The notes under the pieces are model-generated. The model did no database searches, was not told the DNA's origin, and saw nothing but the letters and a program-made list of their open reading frames with translations. Below, piece after piece: positions 48,301-61,162 of a DNA stretch of 64,000 bases. Within the stretch, counting starts at the first letter, position 1. The number at the start of each line of letters is the position of its first letter. The DNA is from Hirudinaria manillensis (Eukaryota > Annelida > Clitellata > Hirudinida > Hirudinidae), in assembly GCA_034509925.1 (NCBI GenBank), contig CM067533.1, positions 5,470,035 through 5,534,034 of the forward strand, read 5' to 3'. A program made the position numbers and the translations under genes.

Positions 48301-51300
48301 CAATGAAATGATATTTATATTTTCCCTATTTAACGATTTATTATTTTATTTCCAACAAGATGCTATTTATATTTTATTTATTTTACAATTTATAATTTTA
48401 TTTGCTTCAATTCTTCTCGGAATTGTGTTTATCGGGGATGAGGTGTTTTGAAATATTTTTAAAACCTCACTCACGGACTCTCTTACTCGCTCGACTGAAT
48501 GCAAATTCGTCGCCAAAGTGTTCGTGAAAGTTTCTCTCTGCGTTCGTGCGATTGTATGCGTTTGTATTTTCGTTTGATTTTGCGCGTGTTTGTGTCTTTG
48601 TGTGTTTGTATACATTATGATGCGTTATGATGCGTCTGTATGTGTTATGAATGCGGTCGTTACGTTACAGATGTTTACCAATATCAATGGGAGGTGAGAA
48701 TCGTTGAAAATCGAAGTAATTTTAAAGCATTCGAAAAAGAATTCTTTTCTCTTCAACTTTTCAGTTCAACTAATCAGTTTAGCGTTCATCTGTTCGGGAA
48801 AATTTGATATTACAAATTAAGATGAAGAAGAAGAAGATGAGGAAGGAGTAGTAAATAAGCAAAGCTTTCAATTCACAACCGGACGATCGGACGAAGTGTT
48901 TGAACTGAAGAAGATGTGAAAATTGTGAAAGTCTCCGTCGAGAATTTTATTTCGCAGTTTGAAAACCGTGAAAAAAGAGAGCAGGGTTGTAATTAAAGCA
49001 GTTGAACTTGAAAGTATTTTCCTTTCGCTTTCTTCTCTTCTCCTCATCTTCGGCTGGAACTCGAGCATCTGTTGAATTCGCCTGTTTCCAAGACGGATTC
49101 CAACGAACAGATTTTCTGTGACGAAGAGCAAGACTGGAACCCTTCCTCTTGCGCTGGATGGACAGAAAGTCAGGGAAACGAGAGACAACAAGACAAACGT
49201 CTGTGGTGGATTGTAGGAGGACCTCGTCACGCACGGCTATTGATCGGACTTGACTTGCTTATCCATACGCACCTGTTTGCCACATCGAAAGATCATCTTG
49301 GAGTCAATTTCCCATCGATGTCGAATTTATGCTTCCCATTCATTCGTACGAAACCCTTGGCAATTAATCTAACCATCCATCCGTCCGTCCATCCGTCCAT
49401 TGCTCATCCAACGACGATGACGACGACGCTACTGACGATTCTCAGGTCCTTAAACTCTCATTAAGTCCCATTCTGGCCAGTTTCCAAAGAGGTCTCTGAG
49501 ACTTTTCAGGAGCAGAATTTTTAGTTTCTCTTCTATTTTTCTTCTAAGACGTCGTATACTTTCGATTTCATTCGACAAATATAAAAATAAAATAAAACGG
49601 AATAAAATAAAATAATTTCCAAAGATTTATAGATTAAACATTTAATTGTAAGAATTCGAAACTTAATAAAACCACGAGACACTCCACAACTCAAGAGCAG
49701 GCAATTAACTATTTTAAGGCGCAAACTTCAAAGCTATAATTGGTTATCAATTATGCTTCTCTTTTTTTTTATTTTCTACGCCTAAAGGGCTGGACGGATG
49801 CCTTCTTAGCTCTGAAAAGAAATACCCACCTGCTTATATCCACTACTCACCTGTTAGCACCCTCTCGTCGTGTCCTAAGTCTGTCAATGACTTCTAATTG
49901 CGAGAATCGAGAACCACGATCCATTGTACAATTTTAGGAATGTATTTATGTATTTACAATTACTGTACATATATGTTTATATTACCTTTTATTTGAGTCT
50001 TTCGACAGAAGTTTCTGGTAGGATTCATCAGAGAATTCGTAGTGTCAATATTTTATTTGTAAAGGGAGTTATAACTTGATGACTTTAATAGGGTTGCAGT
50101 AGGGTTACTTTTAAGGTAATTGATTGGTTAAGAGCCAAATCGCTCCTGAAGAAGACGTCATAGACGCTGCTATGATACTTGTATGTATGTATATAATATA
50201 TATATTACATAATACATAGGAGTTGTACATATATTACAATATAATACATATATATATATATCTAATATATCATATAATAGATACATATTACGTACATGAT
50301 ACTTGTATATATAATATAAAATACTTCCGGATGGATCGAATGAACCATCCGAACAATTGGAATCCAATTATCTCTTCTTCTTGGGTCTGTTAAAGTGGAA
50401 ATCGTAGACTTTTTTACGTTTTCCAGGCGAACATTCGTCCCGTGAAAGAGGATTTTTGTCACTTTTTTCTCATATTTTTCGCCTTTCAATGAGTTATAAT
50501 TATAATTATAATTATTATAATTTATAATCTATATTATGAATATATAACATGCCTTTTAATGAGGTATAATTATTATAATAATTTATATTCTATATTTAAC
50601 ACTCAATTTACTTTAATATAATATAACTTTACAAAATCACAATTTACTAATTATTATATTAAAATTATATTATTATATTATAATTAACAAACGATTATTA
50701 AATTATAAATAATAAATAAGTTGAAACGTGATCGGGGGTGTACGTCGTGCGATCTTATTATGCGTTTCTGAGACAATGGCGATGATAAACAGGCTTGGAA
50801 ATAAATCGTTGGTAACAAATCTTGCGTAAAATCTCATTTGCATGCATAAATTATGAATATATCCTCTCATTTGCATGCCTAAGTTATGAATATGTACAAT
50901 GTACATGGTACATTCATTTGCATACATAACCTGTGAATACCAGGCCATGACATTTTTGAGCTTATTACACTTCTTTCGGGAAACTTTCTCGAACAATAAA
51001 ACCAGCAAACATTAAAAAATAACAAAATATTTAAAATGATTTTAATTCATTTTTAAAAATTATTATCATCGACATTTCTTATTTTGAGAACCACGCAAGT
51101 CCAGCCACAAATATTTGACATTTACAATCGGACGAAGTACCATCTGCAATTCATTCGACCTCTCATTTGCAATTCGCAAGAATACCTTTTTTATCTTTTA
51201 TTTAAAAAGCTAATTATTAATTTTAATAATTGAAATCAATTTAAAAATCATCTGACGACGATGGTGATGATGATGACCTCCTATTTACCTGTGAACTCCC

Positions 51301-54300
51301 AGTAACCTTTGAACTCTATAATCGATTCAAAAATAATCGCTTTGTTTCTATTTTTATTCTGTTTTCAAATTTAAAAAAGACATCACAAAAATATATTTCG
51401 ACCAGAGGGGCCGACTCCAAGTATGGAAGTCGTCTTTGTCATCATCATCGTCGTCATCATCGTCATCGTCATCATCATCGTCAAATTCATCATCAACCCC
51501 AGGCCTTACAATTAATACCCTCAGTGGACTAGGTACAATTACAGTAATGTTGTTATATTAATATTTGATTAATATTAATGATATTATTAATAATATTAAT
51601 ATAATAATAATATTTTATATTAATAATAGACTGGCATCACGCATTTGTCCGAAACCCAGAATTTTCCTACAAATGATTTTGAACGAAGTGATTTCCAACG
51701 AGCTGTTTCTCAATTTCATGAAATTAAAAGATCGATTTATTATTATTATTATTGTTATTATTACTATTGTTATTATTATTATTACTATTGTTATTATTAT
51801 TATTGTTGTTGTTGTTGGAGAAGAAATGATTGCTCTGGTTGATGTTTATGGATTGAAATGTCGCTAACAATCAGTTGCAATCAATTTGAAATAATTAAAA
51901 TTCCCTCAAAGACTTATATATCCTTATCCTAGCAGGATATATTTAATTTGCGTTACCATATAAATTACCTATTTAAATATTAGCGAATGCATGAAATAGA
52001 CATTAATTACATAATAATAATAATAACAATAATAAATAATAATAATAATAAAATAATTCCGCCATCGCTGTTCAGCCTGTTGGTGGTTGTCAACGAAGAC
52101 AAAGGCCAACTCGACTTTGTTGATTGTTATGAACGATTGAACGTATTGATGGAATAAAGAATGAATGAAAACATAAATTGGTCCGCGGATGAACTGAAGG
52201 ATTGAAGAACGGGTTGCTAAGTGGTCATTAAATGGATGGATTTATGGATAGACGGATGACTGGACGGACGGATGGATGGATGGACGGACGGACGGATGGA
52301 TGGAAGAATTGGTTGATGGGTGGACGGACGTAAGGACGAATGGATGAATGATTCGATGAGAGGCAGAGAACCTCACGGAATTCTGTTTGGCTGAGATTTC
52401 AATTGAGAGAAGATGTTTTTATCAAAACTTTTATCGAGCGCACAATAAATGGTTGATCCTCATTTTCTTACCCTTTAACTTATCACGATGTTGTTTTCAA
52501 TTATTTCCTATAAATAGGAAAACATTTTTAAAAAATGTAAAATATTAGCAATAATTAAAGTAACAATAGCATAATGGTGATGATGATGATGATAATAATA
52601 AATAAATATTTTTAATAAACATATCATATTAAATTAATTACAATTGTAATAATAATAATTATTATTTTCATTATTATGAAAAAGCTTGTATAATAATAAT
52701 AATATTATTATTATTATTAATAATAATTATCTTTGTTAGGTCAAATCGGTTGGGTTTTGCGTCAATATTTCAGGCTCTTATTCGTACAGTTGCTCGGGGA
52801 TTGACTCACGAAACCACGTGACACGCGTGAATAATTCAACACCGCTTGTTGACGGAGAACGTTTTTCTTGAGTTTCTATTCTTCAGAACTCTTAGGATTT
52901 TTTTTATACCAACTCAAGTGGACGGATAGATGGACGGACGGATGGATGCTTGGATGGATGGATGGACGGACGGACGGACAGATGGATGGATGGGCGAATG
53001 GATGGATGGAAGGAAATCGATTTTGCGATCAACGAATTCCTCGTGGCGTCCGAATTAATTTCCCGCTCGATACTTTGGAATGAAACCTCGAGTGGCGAGG
53101 AGAGACAGAGAAAGGATGGATGAAAAGTCTGAGAGATGCTGATGACGACGACGACGATGGCGGCGATGATGATGAAAGTGAAGATGACAATCGGCGGTGA
53201 TGGTTGGAGATGCTGCTGCTGCTGATGATGATGATGACGGTGAAGATGATGACAGTGAAGATGATGATGGGGGGTCATAAACAGTGGCTATGGAGATTCC
53301 AAGCGAACCTCAAAAGTGGAAAAATGATGGAAAAGAATCTCGGATCCTGGTCTGTTGGACGCAACATAACTGCTATCAATCGACATCCGGTCGGTTGCTA
53401 GGCGACGCTCGCAGCCTGGAGATGGGCTGAACAAACAAATTTTGTTTGTCGAGGCAGTGAGGACAGAATTCAGCGCGTGTTCGTGGGGGAGCCGTTTTGT
53501 CATATCTAATTATAGAGCTGTGAGAGTTGCTTTCCACGAAGAATTGAAACGACCTCTGCTGGGGATTTCCAATCCGAGCTTTCACTTCTTAATAACCTAT
53601 CTTTTTTATCCGCTCTGAAATGGACGCTCTCTTTAGAGACGAGAATATATCGCGATTTGAAGGATTGATGAATTGAATTAAAACACTTAATAAAACTCAA
53701 CATCTAGCATAGCAGTTCGTTGTTCTGTTGGCGCTGTTGTATTGTTTCCCTTATTGGAACGACTAACGCCGAGTAATCGTAACAAAAAGGTCATCTCTCC
53801 AATTGGGGAGGACGACTAAATTGGTCAAAGTAAGGATGAACCAAGTAGGTCATTGCTCCAATCCGCCCCATACCAATGCTCGGCCTAGTCGAGCGTGAGA
53901 ACTCGTTGAATATTAACGAGTATCTGCGAAATATTCATATTAATTGCTACAAGAAGACTCTGCTCTCTTTGGCCAGCTGTAATTGCCTTGTAACAGAGGA
54001 TGTCGTTCTAAGTGGCAGTAATTTCAGACGCGGCAATTAGCGCCGAGGACCGAACACAACAGATTTCGTTTCGAAACCATCCGATGGTACCTCACGAAGA
54101 CCGGTAGAACAAAAAAATATCGTTCATTCGACATTTTGAATTTTATTTTCACTCATTTTCGACCGTCAATTTTTAAAACTCCGACTGGTGTCATTCGCGT
54201 TAATAAAGCGTTCTCGTCGTCGACGTCGTCGCCATTGTTGAGCTAATAAAGTGCCGTCGAATGCGAGAATCGAGTCTTTCGTAAACGTTGAAAACGGGCG

Positions 54301-56683
54301 GCAAACAAAGCGAAGACCAATTAAGTTTTTAAGGTGCCCCTTGAACGTAATGATTTACTTTCCAGCTAATAACAGGACCCATAAAATCATCTCCATCACT
54401 ATCATCGCCGTCTGAAAATATCCCGCCAAAGGTTTTAATTCTCTTTCGAAGCTCTCTTTTCGCAGACGTAAAAACAGACTCGGAAGAACTCGTCTGCTGA
54501 GTCAAGACACGACCGCGCAAAAAATGGAATAAAATAAAAAAATATATATAAACTTTTGTTAAATAAATGCACGGAAATATTGTCGGATATTTCCATCTTT
54601 TCTTGGTTCGTGTCGTAAATTGATGATCGCACGAGGACTAATTAAAATGTCGATTGCCGAATTCAATGAAACTTGATAAAAATAAATAAATATATAAATA
54701 AAAACTTGATGAAACTTGATATAAAAAAGAAATAAATACATAAAAATAAAAGATCAGAGAATCCCTGATCTTTCTCTGACCAGATTCAGACCACGCCTGC
54801 CGGTGATAGATGCTCGACTCGCTGTGCGAATCCGTGCACAGATTATTTTTATTTTTTTGTTTAACAACAATTCAGTCCCGAGAAGCGGCTCGGACGTGGG
54901 GTGCATTTTGTTTTCTGCCTGAAAATCTCGAAGTTTTCGGCTCTTGCCGTGGATGCGGAAGTTAAATGCCGGTGTTTTCGTCCGGGAAATTGCAAATCAC
55001 TCCTCGTGATAATTTGTTTTTCCTCGATGCTTGATAGATGTTTTCCTTTCGATTTCTGGCGCTTTCTTCGGTAGATCCTTCAGCTCAGAATCTCATCATA
55101 CGTCCCAGAACTGCGAAGGAGAAATTTACGTCCGAAAATAAATTTTTGTAACCGCCAAAGGAAAAACTACTCGCGTAAGTTGTGGTGGATGAAAGTTGGA
55201 ATCGGCCTGATTTTATTTATCGTTTCCCTTTTTGAGAGTTTCGACGGGAGCGCTAAAAACATCCCGGCTAGACCCGTGGCCTAATTATAATTTGTAGCTG
55301 ATAAAATGCAAGCGAGTGGCTTTCTCGATCCAAACTTGCCTGGAAAATTTTACCCTCGCCTCCTGGAAATCGTTCGAGGTGCTAATTTATATCGGCCCCG
55401 GAGTGGCACGCTATTTATCTCCGGCTGCACCTCCGACTTGATCGATGCTTCCGACTTTTTCCAGAAGACAAAGCTGCAGAATGTTCACGTAAGACTTTGG
55501 AAAATAAATGCGCCACCTCTTGTTGGCCAAGATCTACTGAAGGCTTTCAACAACCGAACGATACTAAAACATTTCACTGAAATCGGATCGCGATTGATCT
55601 GCTTCTCTGTATGGCGTAGAAAGCGTTTTTGCACGAATTTTCTCGAGGCCTTCAACGCAGTATACGTGAAATAATGAACGTATTTGCTTTTATCGAACGA
55701 CGAATTACTCTGAAAATTCTTATTAAGGGATTTTTGTGAATGATTTCCTAATTCAATCTAAGATGCAGGAGTTCAGGGTTCAAATGGGATTTCAGTTTGA
55801 CTTACTTTAGACCGACGCACGACCTATAACACCAATTTGTTCGATTTCGTTTCATTTTTAATTTTAATAAAAATAAATTTCTGACCCGTCTCAGCCGATT
55901 ATGGTGGAGGAAAGGGACAAATCTGGTGACAAAGCGTTATCACACGAAGAAGAAAAGAAGAGCAAGAAAAGAGATAGCAGGCCTTCCAAGCAGAAGAGAT
56001 GCAGGCTGCCGACCGAAGAAAAATCATTCGTTGTTGATGGTTACAAGGACTTGAAAGAGTTTCCTTCCTACGCTGGCGAGTTCAAGAAGGGTCCTCCGCC
56101 ACTCAATCTGCTTCGAAACGAAGTGCCTCAATCCTTCTGCCAACCGACGAACGGCCTGGAAGACCCCGCAAAGGGTGAATCTTTCCAGGTCTTCGATGAA
56201 ACTTTTTACCAGCCGAGTCAATTCCACGAACAGCACAAAGGTCATTACAAGGGCCAATCCTTCGAGAAAATCTGCGACTTGTCCATCAAATCACTCATCA
56301 ACAATCAAAGCATCTCGGGATTGGCCGATATTTATTCCCGCCAACAGTCTATCGCCGATCGGGTTCAATTGGCCGATGAAAATAACAACAAGAGGTTCTG
56401 GAAAGGAGAAGAAAGCATGAAAAATTCAAATAAGTTCGTGGATTTTTAATCTTATATCGTATTTGTTCACCAATCAGATCCATTAATTAATCGCTTAATT
56501 AATCACTTAATTGGTCACTTAATTGGGACAATTAAAACAACGATTTTCATTGGTCGAAGTGATTTCAGGTCAAGTAATTAATAAGCAATTAGTTCGTCAA
56601 AAGTTATAACTCGATGTGCTTTTCACGTCCGGAAAATTCGCGGACTGAATGAATAACTAAATGAATGAATGAATGAATGAATG

Positions 56684-56724
<41 letters not shown>

Positions 56725-58138
56725 CTGATTGACTGAATGGGCGAATGAATGACTGAATGAGCTTTGAAAGAGTGTTGACTTGTGCTTCTAAATTTCTCCA
56801 ACAAACAGTCCAAAGAGCATGTTGAGGGCAGTGGTGGAAGAATTGAAGAAGAAGAAAAAAAAATCACTTTCTGGTCAACACCAGATGTCAGGTGAAACTC
56901 CTCTCATCTTAGCCACGGATGCAGAGATTGATTTTTTTCGTGATTAAATTTAAAATGTCAAAGTTAATTAATAAAACGAAAATGTTATGAATAATAATAA
57001 TAATAATAACAAAATAATAATAATAATAATAGTAATAATAATAATTGTCACTTAAATGCCTTCCATGTGAAAATGTCCATTGAATGATCAAGTTAGTCCA
57101 GATGCCAGCTTTTCTGCATGCAAGCGTTACTGGCAACGGTCGTAATGTGTCGTGTTCGAAACCCAGCTTGCATTCCCTCGGGGAAGAGCGCTATATAAAT
57201 GGGCACTGAATGTCATAATTGGCTAGTGTTCCCTTGTGATCCGATGGTTAAGAACCCGCCTTTCGCGATGGCCTCGAATTCCTTACGGGGTCCTCATTAC
57301 CTAGTTATGTAATGTGATGGACGTTAATGGGCAGCCAACCACCCAAACTAATTCCTAGCCATAGTAAACAATACCTAAAAAATTGTCGAGTTTATCAATT
57401 TATTATTTAATACTTTAAACTTATAAAATACTTGCAGGTCGCAAATCACAAAGTTCCGATGATTCTGCAATGGACCTTTCCACACACGATCCACCGAAGG
57501 AACTTTCCAAGTCTTCCGATGCTTCCATGGACTTCCAAAAGCCATCGTCGTCGTCTTCGTCGTCGTCGACTTTTTCTTTTTCAGCGTCACCGACTTCTCA
57601 TCTTTACGGCTTTAATTCACCGCTGTTCCCAGCGCAAAACTATCCAAACAACTATCCCTTCAACTTTCCATTTTACTCTCCTTACATATTCATGGGCTTT
57701 CCACTTCATCCAATCATATCTCACCATCCGTCTCTTTCCAGGCCGGGATTCCATTTTCCTGCGAGCACTCATTCCTTTCCATTTGAGTTTCCAAAGCAGC
57801 ACGCTGTAAATCCACTTTCAAACAAGGAATCGACGCTTTCCCACGAATTGCTGAATCCCGAAGTCTCTCCTAAAACTTCCTGCCTTCCAAATTATTCTGA
57901 GGACGACGAAGAAGAAAAGTTTAAAACCGAAGACACGTTCTCCACAAAAACGGAAAAGATTGTCAAAAGTTTAGGATCCGACAGGCCGGGACCAAGCAAA
58001 AGTTGTTACTTTCCGAAGTCCGAGGAAGAAAAAAAGGAAACAACCAACTCGTCTGCTCTCGATTTTTCTTTCAAGTCTTCGAAAGACACCGAGAGCCTGG
58101 AAGTACTGGATTTGAGTAGAAGTTCACAAATTCGATGA
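45258..58138 (+). CDS. SAND-domain AT-hook nuclear regulator
   Basis: Four coding exons, 45258-46334, 55895-56433, 56809-56891 and 57438-58138, join in phase to 799 residues. An in-frame stop sits directly before the ATG. A basic start (MKKRRKKNR) and an AT-hook ([10 protein letters not shown], about 124-133) precede a SAND domain (about 252-328). The domain has [28 protein letters not shown] and the DNA-contacting KDWKRTIR, followed by a Cys-rich patch ([12 protein letters not shown]). SAND domains bind DNA through the KDWK surface, as in DEAF1, GMEB and Sp100 proteins. The rest is low-complexity: a Lys-rich stretch, a Ser run, then a Phe/Pro/Tyr-rich region. Two CtBP-like motifs (AMDLST, VLDLSR) lie in the last exon, suggesting a repressor. 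I do not recognise a closer orthologue. The first coding intron is 9.56 kb, far longer than others here. A 5' untranslated exon is likely, given the acceptor before 45241. Confidence 0.85.
51735..51822. repeat. (ATT/GTT)n microsatellite
   Basis: About 90 bases of ATT with interspersed GTT and ACT units, in the SAND-gene intron. Confidence 0.93.
52241..52345. repeat. (GGAY)n tetranucleotide array
   Basis: GGAT and GGAC units in a degenerate tandem array within the SAND-gene intron. Confidence 0.92.
52917..53013. repeat. (GGAY)n tetranucleotide array, second copy
   Basis: A second GGAT/GGAC array about 600 bases from the first, with the same unit and orientation. Confidence 0.92.
53137..53275. 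repeat. GATGAC-type trinucleotide-rich tract
   Basis: GAT/GAC/GGT/GCT triplets in runs, within the SAND-gene intron. Confidence 0.85.
56656..56760. repeat. (GAAT)n then (GATT)n arrays
   Basis: Six or so GAAT units change abruptly to GATT units, then to mixed GACT/GAAT, in a short SAND-gene intron. Confidence 0.93.
56991..57045. repeat. Short (AAT)n microsatellite
   Basis: About 55 bases of interrupted AAT repeat in the intron before the last SAND exon. Confidence 0.9.
57115..57215 (+). mobile_element. Possible tRNA-derived SINE fragment
   Basis: A box-B-like GTTCGAAACC (57154-57163) is followed by CCCTCGGGGAAGAGCGCTATATAAATG, a tail type that recurs in the opposite orientation at 42268-42282. 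About 90 bases further on (57237-57283) is another tRNA-like stretch, with a box-A-like TGATCCGATGGTTAAGA and a box-B-like CCTCGAATTCC. No clear target-site duplication is visible. Confidence 0.4.
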
Positions 58139-59359
58139 CGTCGTTCTGCATCGTCGATCACGTCGAGATGTCGTTGAAGGTGACGATGATGGCGGACGTT
58201 GAAAGATTTTTTTTGTTGTCGATTTCTTTGTTTTTTTTTTGTTTGGAATCCTTTCCGAGTCATTCTTGACAGTAATTCTCAAGTTTGTTTGTTTGTTTTT
58301 GAGTAGAATTCTGTCCTTTGCTTGCAGTGTTGTATCAACTGATGATCGTCACTAGCTTCTGTACAACCGCCTTGCAGTTTTTTGCACACAATTTTTGTAC
58401 GACATGCACGTTATCAGATCTTCTTCTTCGATCAAATACGAGCTTTTTGTCGCATGGAAAATCCTCTGTCTCCTACTTTTTTGTACATTTGACCCAGCGG
58501 TCAGGTCAAAGGGTTAGGAGAGAATGGGAGAAGAGGAGGAGGAGGAAGAAGAAGAAGAAGAAAAAGACAGAGGTCTCAGAAGGAAGGCAAACCGAGACTC
58601 GTTCGCTGTAAACAATGCAAGGAGTAAAACTCGCATGACAAGTTTTTTTTTGGCGCTAAATTTCTACACGATATCAAAGCGTCGTGATGACGACAGGTTA
58701 ATTACAATCGTAAATACTTGGAACCTCTGTACAATGTTTTGCAAGTACCTCACAGTCGTTCAATCAACAAATCAATTTTCCTCAAACATGAGAACGAAAA
58801 CAAAAACCCAGAATTGAAACGTTGGAATCGTCCGGAGTTGGATTGCAAATGAATTTTATGTAAAACCATCTCAAAAGTAGTATTGCTTCGTCGAAATAAG
58901 ATACAACCCAAATGTTTGCATCGCTAATCGTAAATGAAATCGTAAGTGAACGGACGCCCCATTGGCGAGAATGAGGAGTCGTTATCGGAAGCGCTGATCG
59001 TCAGAGATTTATTGCTAAGCCGAGGAAAGCTGTGGAGTTAAGAGTTGTTTGATTCTAGCCGTAAGAGATCCATCTACTGTTTTTGAAGCAAAGCGATCGA
59101 TTGATTCCTTAGTAACCACATGAGCTTATTGCTTAGTGGGTTAGGAGAAACCTTTCTGATGCCGAAGACCACGCGATCAAAACAAAAAAACATGGAGAAA
59201 CAAATACACTGAAATTGCAAATCAGGCTGCCCTGACACGGGATTGGTCGCTCGATAGTCTAGAGGAGGTGAAATGAAACGAACGCACGAACATCATGAAC
59301 CACGAATACGAACGGAAACACGCACGCACACACAAATCACAAATTACAGAAATCTTCGT
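58139..59359. other. Convergent intergenic region
   Basis: The 3' ends of the SAND gene (plus) and the HCN gene (minus) face each other here, so it should hold both 3' untranslated regions. It includes a poly-purine stretch at 58525-58570. No gene is supported. Confidence 0.6.
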
Positions 59360-61129
59360 TCACTTTTCGTCTTTCGAAGCTTGTCTCATGTTGATATTCG
59401 ATCTCGATCTTCTCAATATGGTCGCCAGTTTGACAGTCAGGGTGTCCTTCTCCTTGTGGTCCTTCGATCCACCGCCTGTCGATCCCTGGTCGTCCCTCTT
59501 CTTCCTCTTCTTCTGCGGCTTCCTGTCGTCGTCGGTCAAGTGGCCGCCATTGCCGTCAGAGTCGTCGCTTCCGGAGCTGGGCAGAGGAGTGGCCCGCATG
59601 ATGAGTTCGTTCACCATGCTGATGTCCGCCTCCAAGTCGTCCCTGTTGCTCAGGATGCAAGGGTCTTTGCCGATCTTGTTGAGTCTTTCGGCTGCCACGC
59701 TCTCCATGGTCCTCCTCATGAGAGGGTAGCGTTCCAAGACCGCATCGAAGTGCTCCACCGACAGAGAAAAGAGGTTGCAATAGGCCTCTGCTCTGACGCT
59801 AGCTGTCCTTTTCGTTTTGGCGAGAAGGCAAATTTCTACGGTTTTTAAAATAAAGTGTTTTTTTATTTCACAGCCTGATTTACTCGATCTGGATATTATA
59901 AAGGAAGTAATTTCTGTGTTAAGTTGAAATAAGTTTTATGCTTTGAGTAGCATGACGTTGCAAGCAAAAACTTTTCATTCCGTAAAGTGTGAGGGGACGT
60001 TCGTGAAGGTTTCTTATAAAAGAGCAATGTTTTTAACATGAATCATCTACGAATTAAAAGTCATCTTTGTTATTTTTTCATTTTAAAATCAAAATTTAAT
60101 TTAAAAAGAAATAATTTAGAAACCCAAGCGATTCTTTAGAGGGTTAAATCATCTGCCATAAATTTTCAAGAAATGAATTAAAATAAAGAAAATCTATAAA
60201 CCTCCAAAATAAGATCCATCCGATAGAGAAGTTGCCACCTCCCCATTCTGGGTAATGATGTCGACGATGCCTTCCTGGATGAAGTAGACCTTCGTGCCAA
60301 CGCTACCCTCCCTTATGATGTAATCCCCTGGCTGGAACATTTCGTGTCTCAAGTTGGTCACAATGTCGGATACAAAGTTCGGATCGGCATGGGTAAAGAA
60401 CGGGACCGATGCAACCAATGCCCGGCAGTTGTAGTTGATGATTTCCTGGAAGACAATTTCCACGTCGAAATAGAATCCAGTCGTCCAATAAAATCCAACG
60501 TCGGCAGCTTGTACGTTCCAATGGACAGGAAAAAACTATTTTATTCGACAAACTAATGCCAAGCGGATTACTTCCAATTGGAAACAGTTGCTGCTTATTG
60601 CTGTTGTTGTCGTTGTTATTGTTGGTGTTATTGTTGTTGCTGTTGTTGTTGTTATTGTTGTTGCTGCTATTATTATTCTTGTCGTGTTATTATTGTTGTC
60701 GTTATTAATCAATCAATTAAAATTATATTATAATGTCAATGATAATGCCACCAGGCCTATCTTAAGGCTCACATGAAATAAAGTATTGTTAACATCAAAT
60801 AGCAAGACTTAACAGTATAATTATAAAAATACGATACTGTTCAACATGAATTAAATAAATATCGCAATAATAATAATAATAATAATAATAATAAAGTAAT
60901 TAATTTAATTACTTCTCTCAAGCACTCGTTGACCTCTGCCAATATACTCTGCTCGTCGAACATCTTGCCCTGGTAGCGATGTTCGTAATAATCAGTGATT
61001 TTCTGCCTCAATTTCCTCGGCAGTTTCCTGTAGATCATGTATTCCTCCACTTGCTTGAACTGAATGTATCGAACACGTGACATAATTTATTATTATATTA
61101 TATAATAATAATTATATTATGTTTTACTA

Positions 61130-61162
<33 letters not shown>

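Larger units (their letters stand above)
46335..55894. other. 9.56 kb intron of the SAND gene
   Basis: The intron is CpG-rich at its left end (to about 49.3 kb) and then full of simple repeats. An isolated 122-codon plus frame at 55306-55674 and a 130-codon frame at 49072-49464 lack splice context or domain support. No nested gene is convincing. Confidence 0.55.

Noticed and set aside
49072-49464. 130-codon plus frame
   Set aside because: Ends in a CCAT/CCGT simple repeat and has low-complexity composition; no support.
55306-55674. 122-codon plus frame inside the SAND-gene intron
   Set aside because: Starts and stops freely in the intron with no splice sites or recognisable domain; it could not be joined to the flanking exons.
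59273-59848. 191-codon plus frame opposite the HCN 3' exon
   Set aside because: Antisense shadow of the HCN C-terminal exon.
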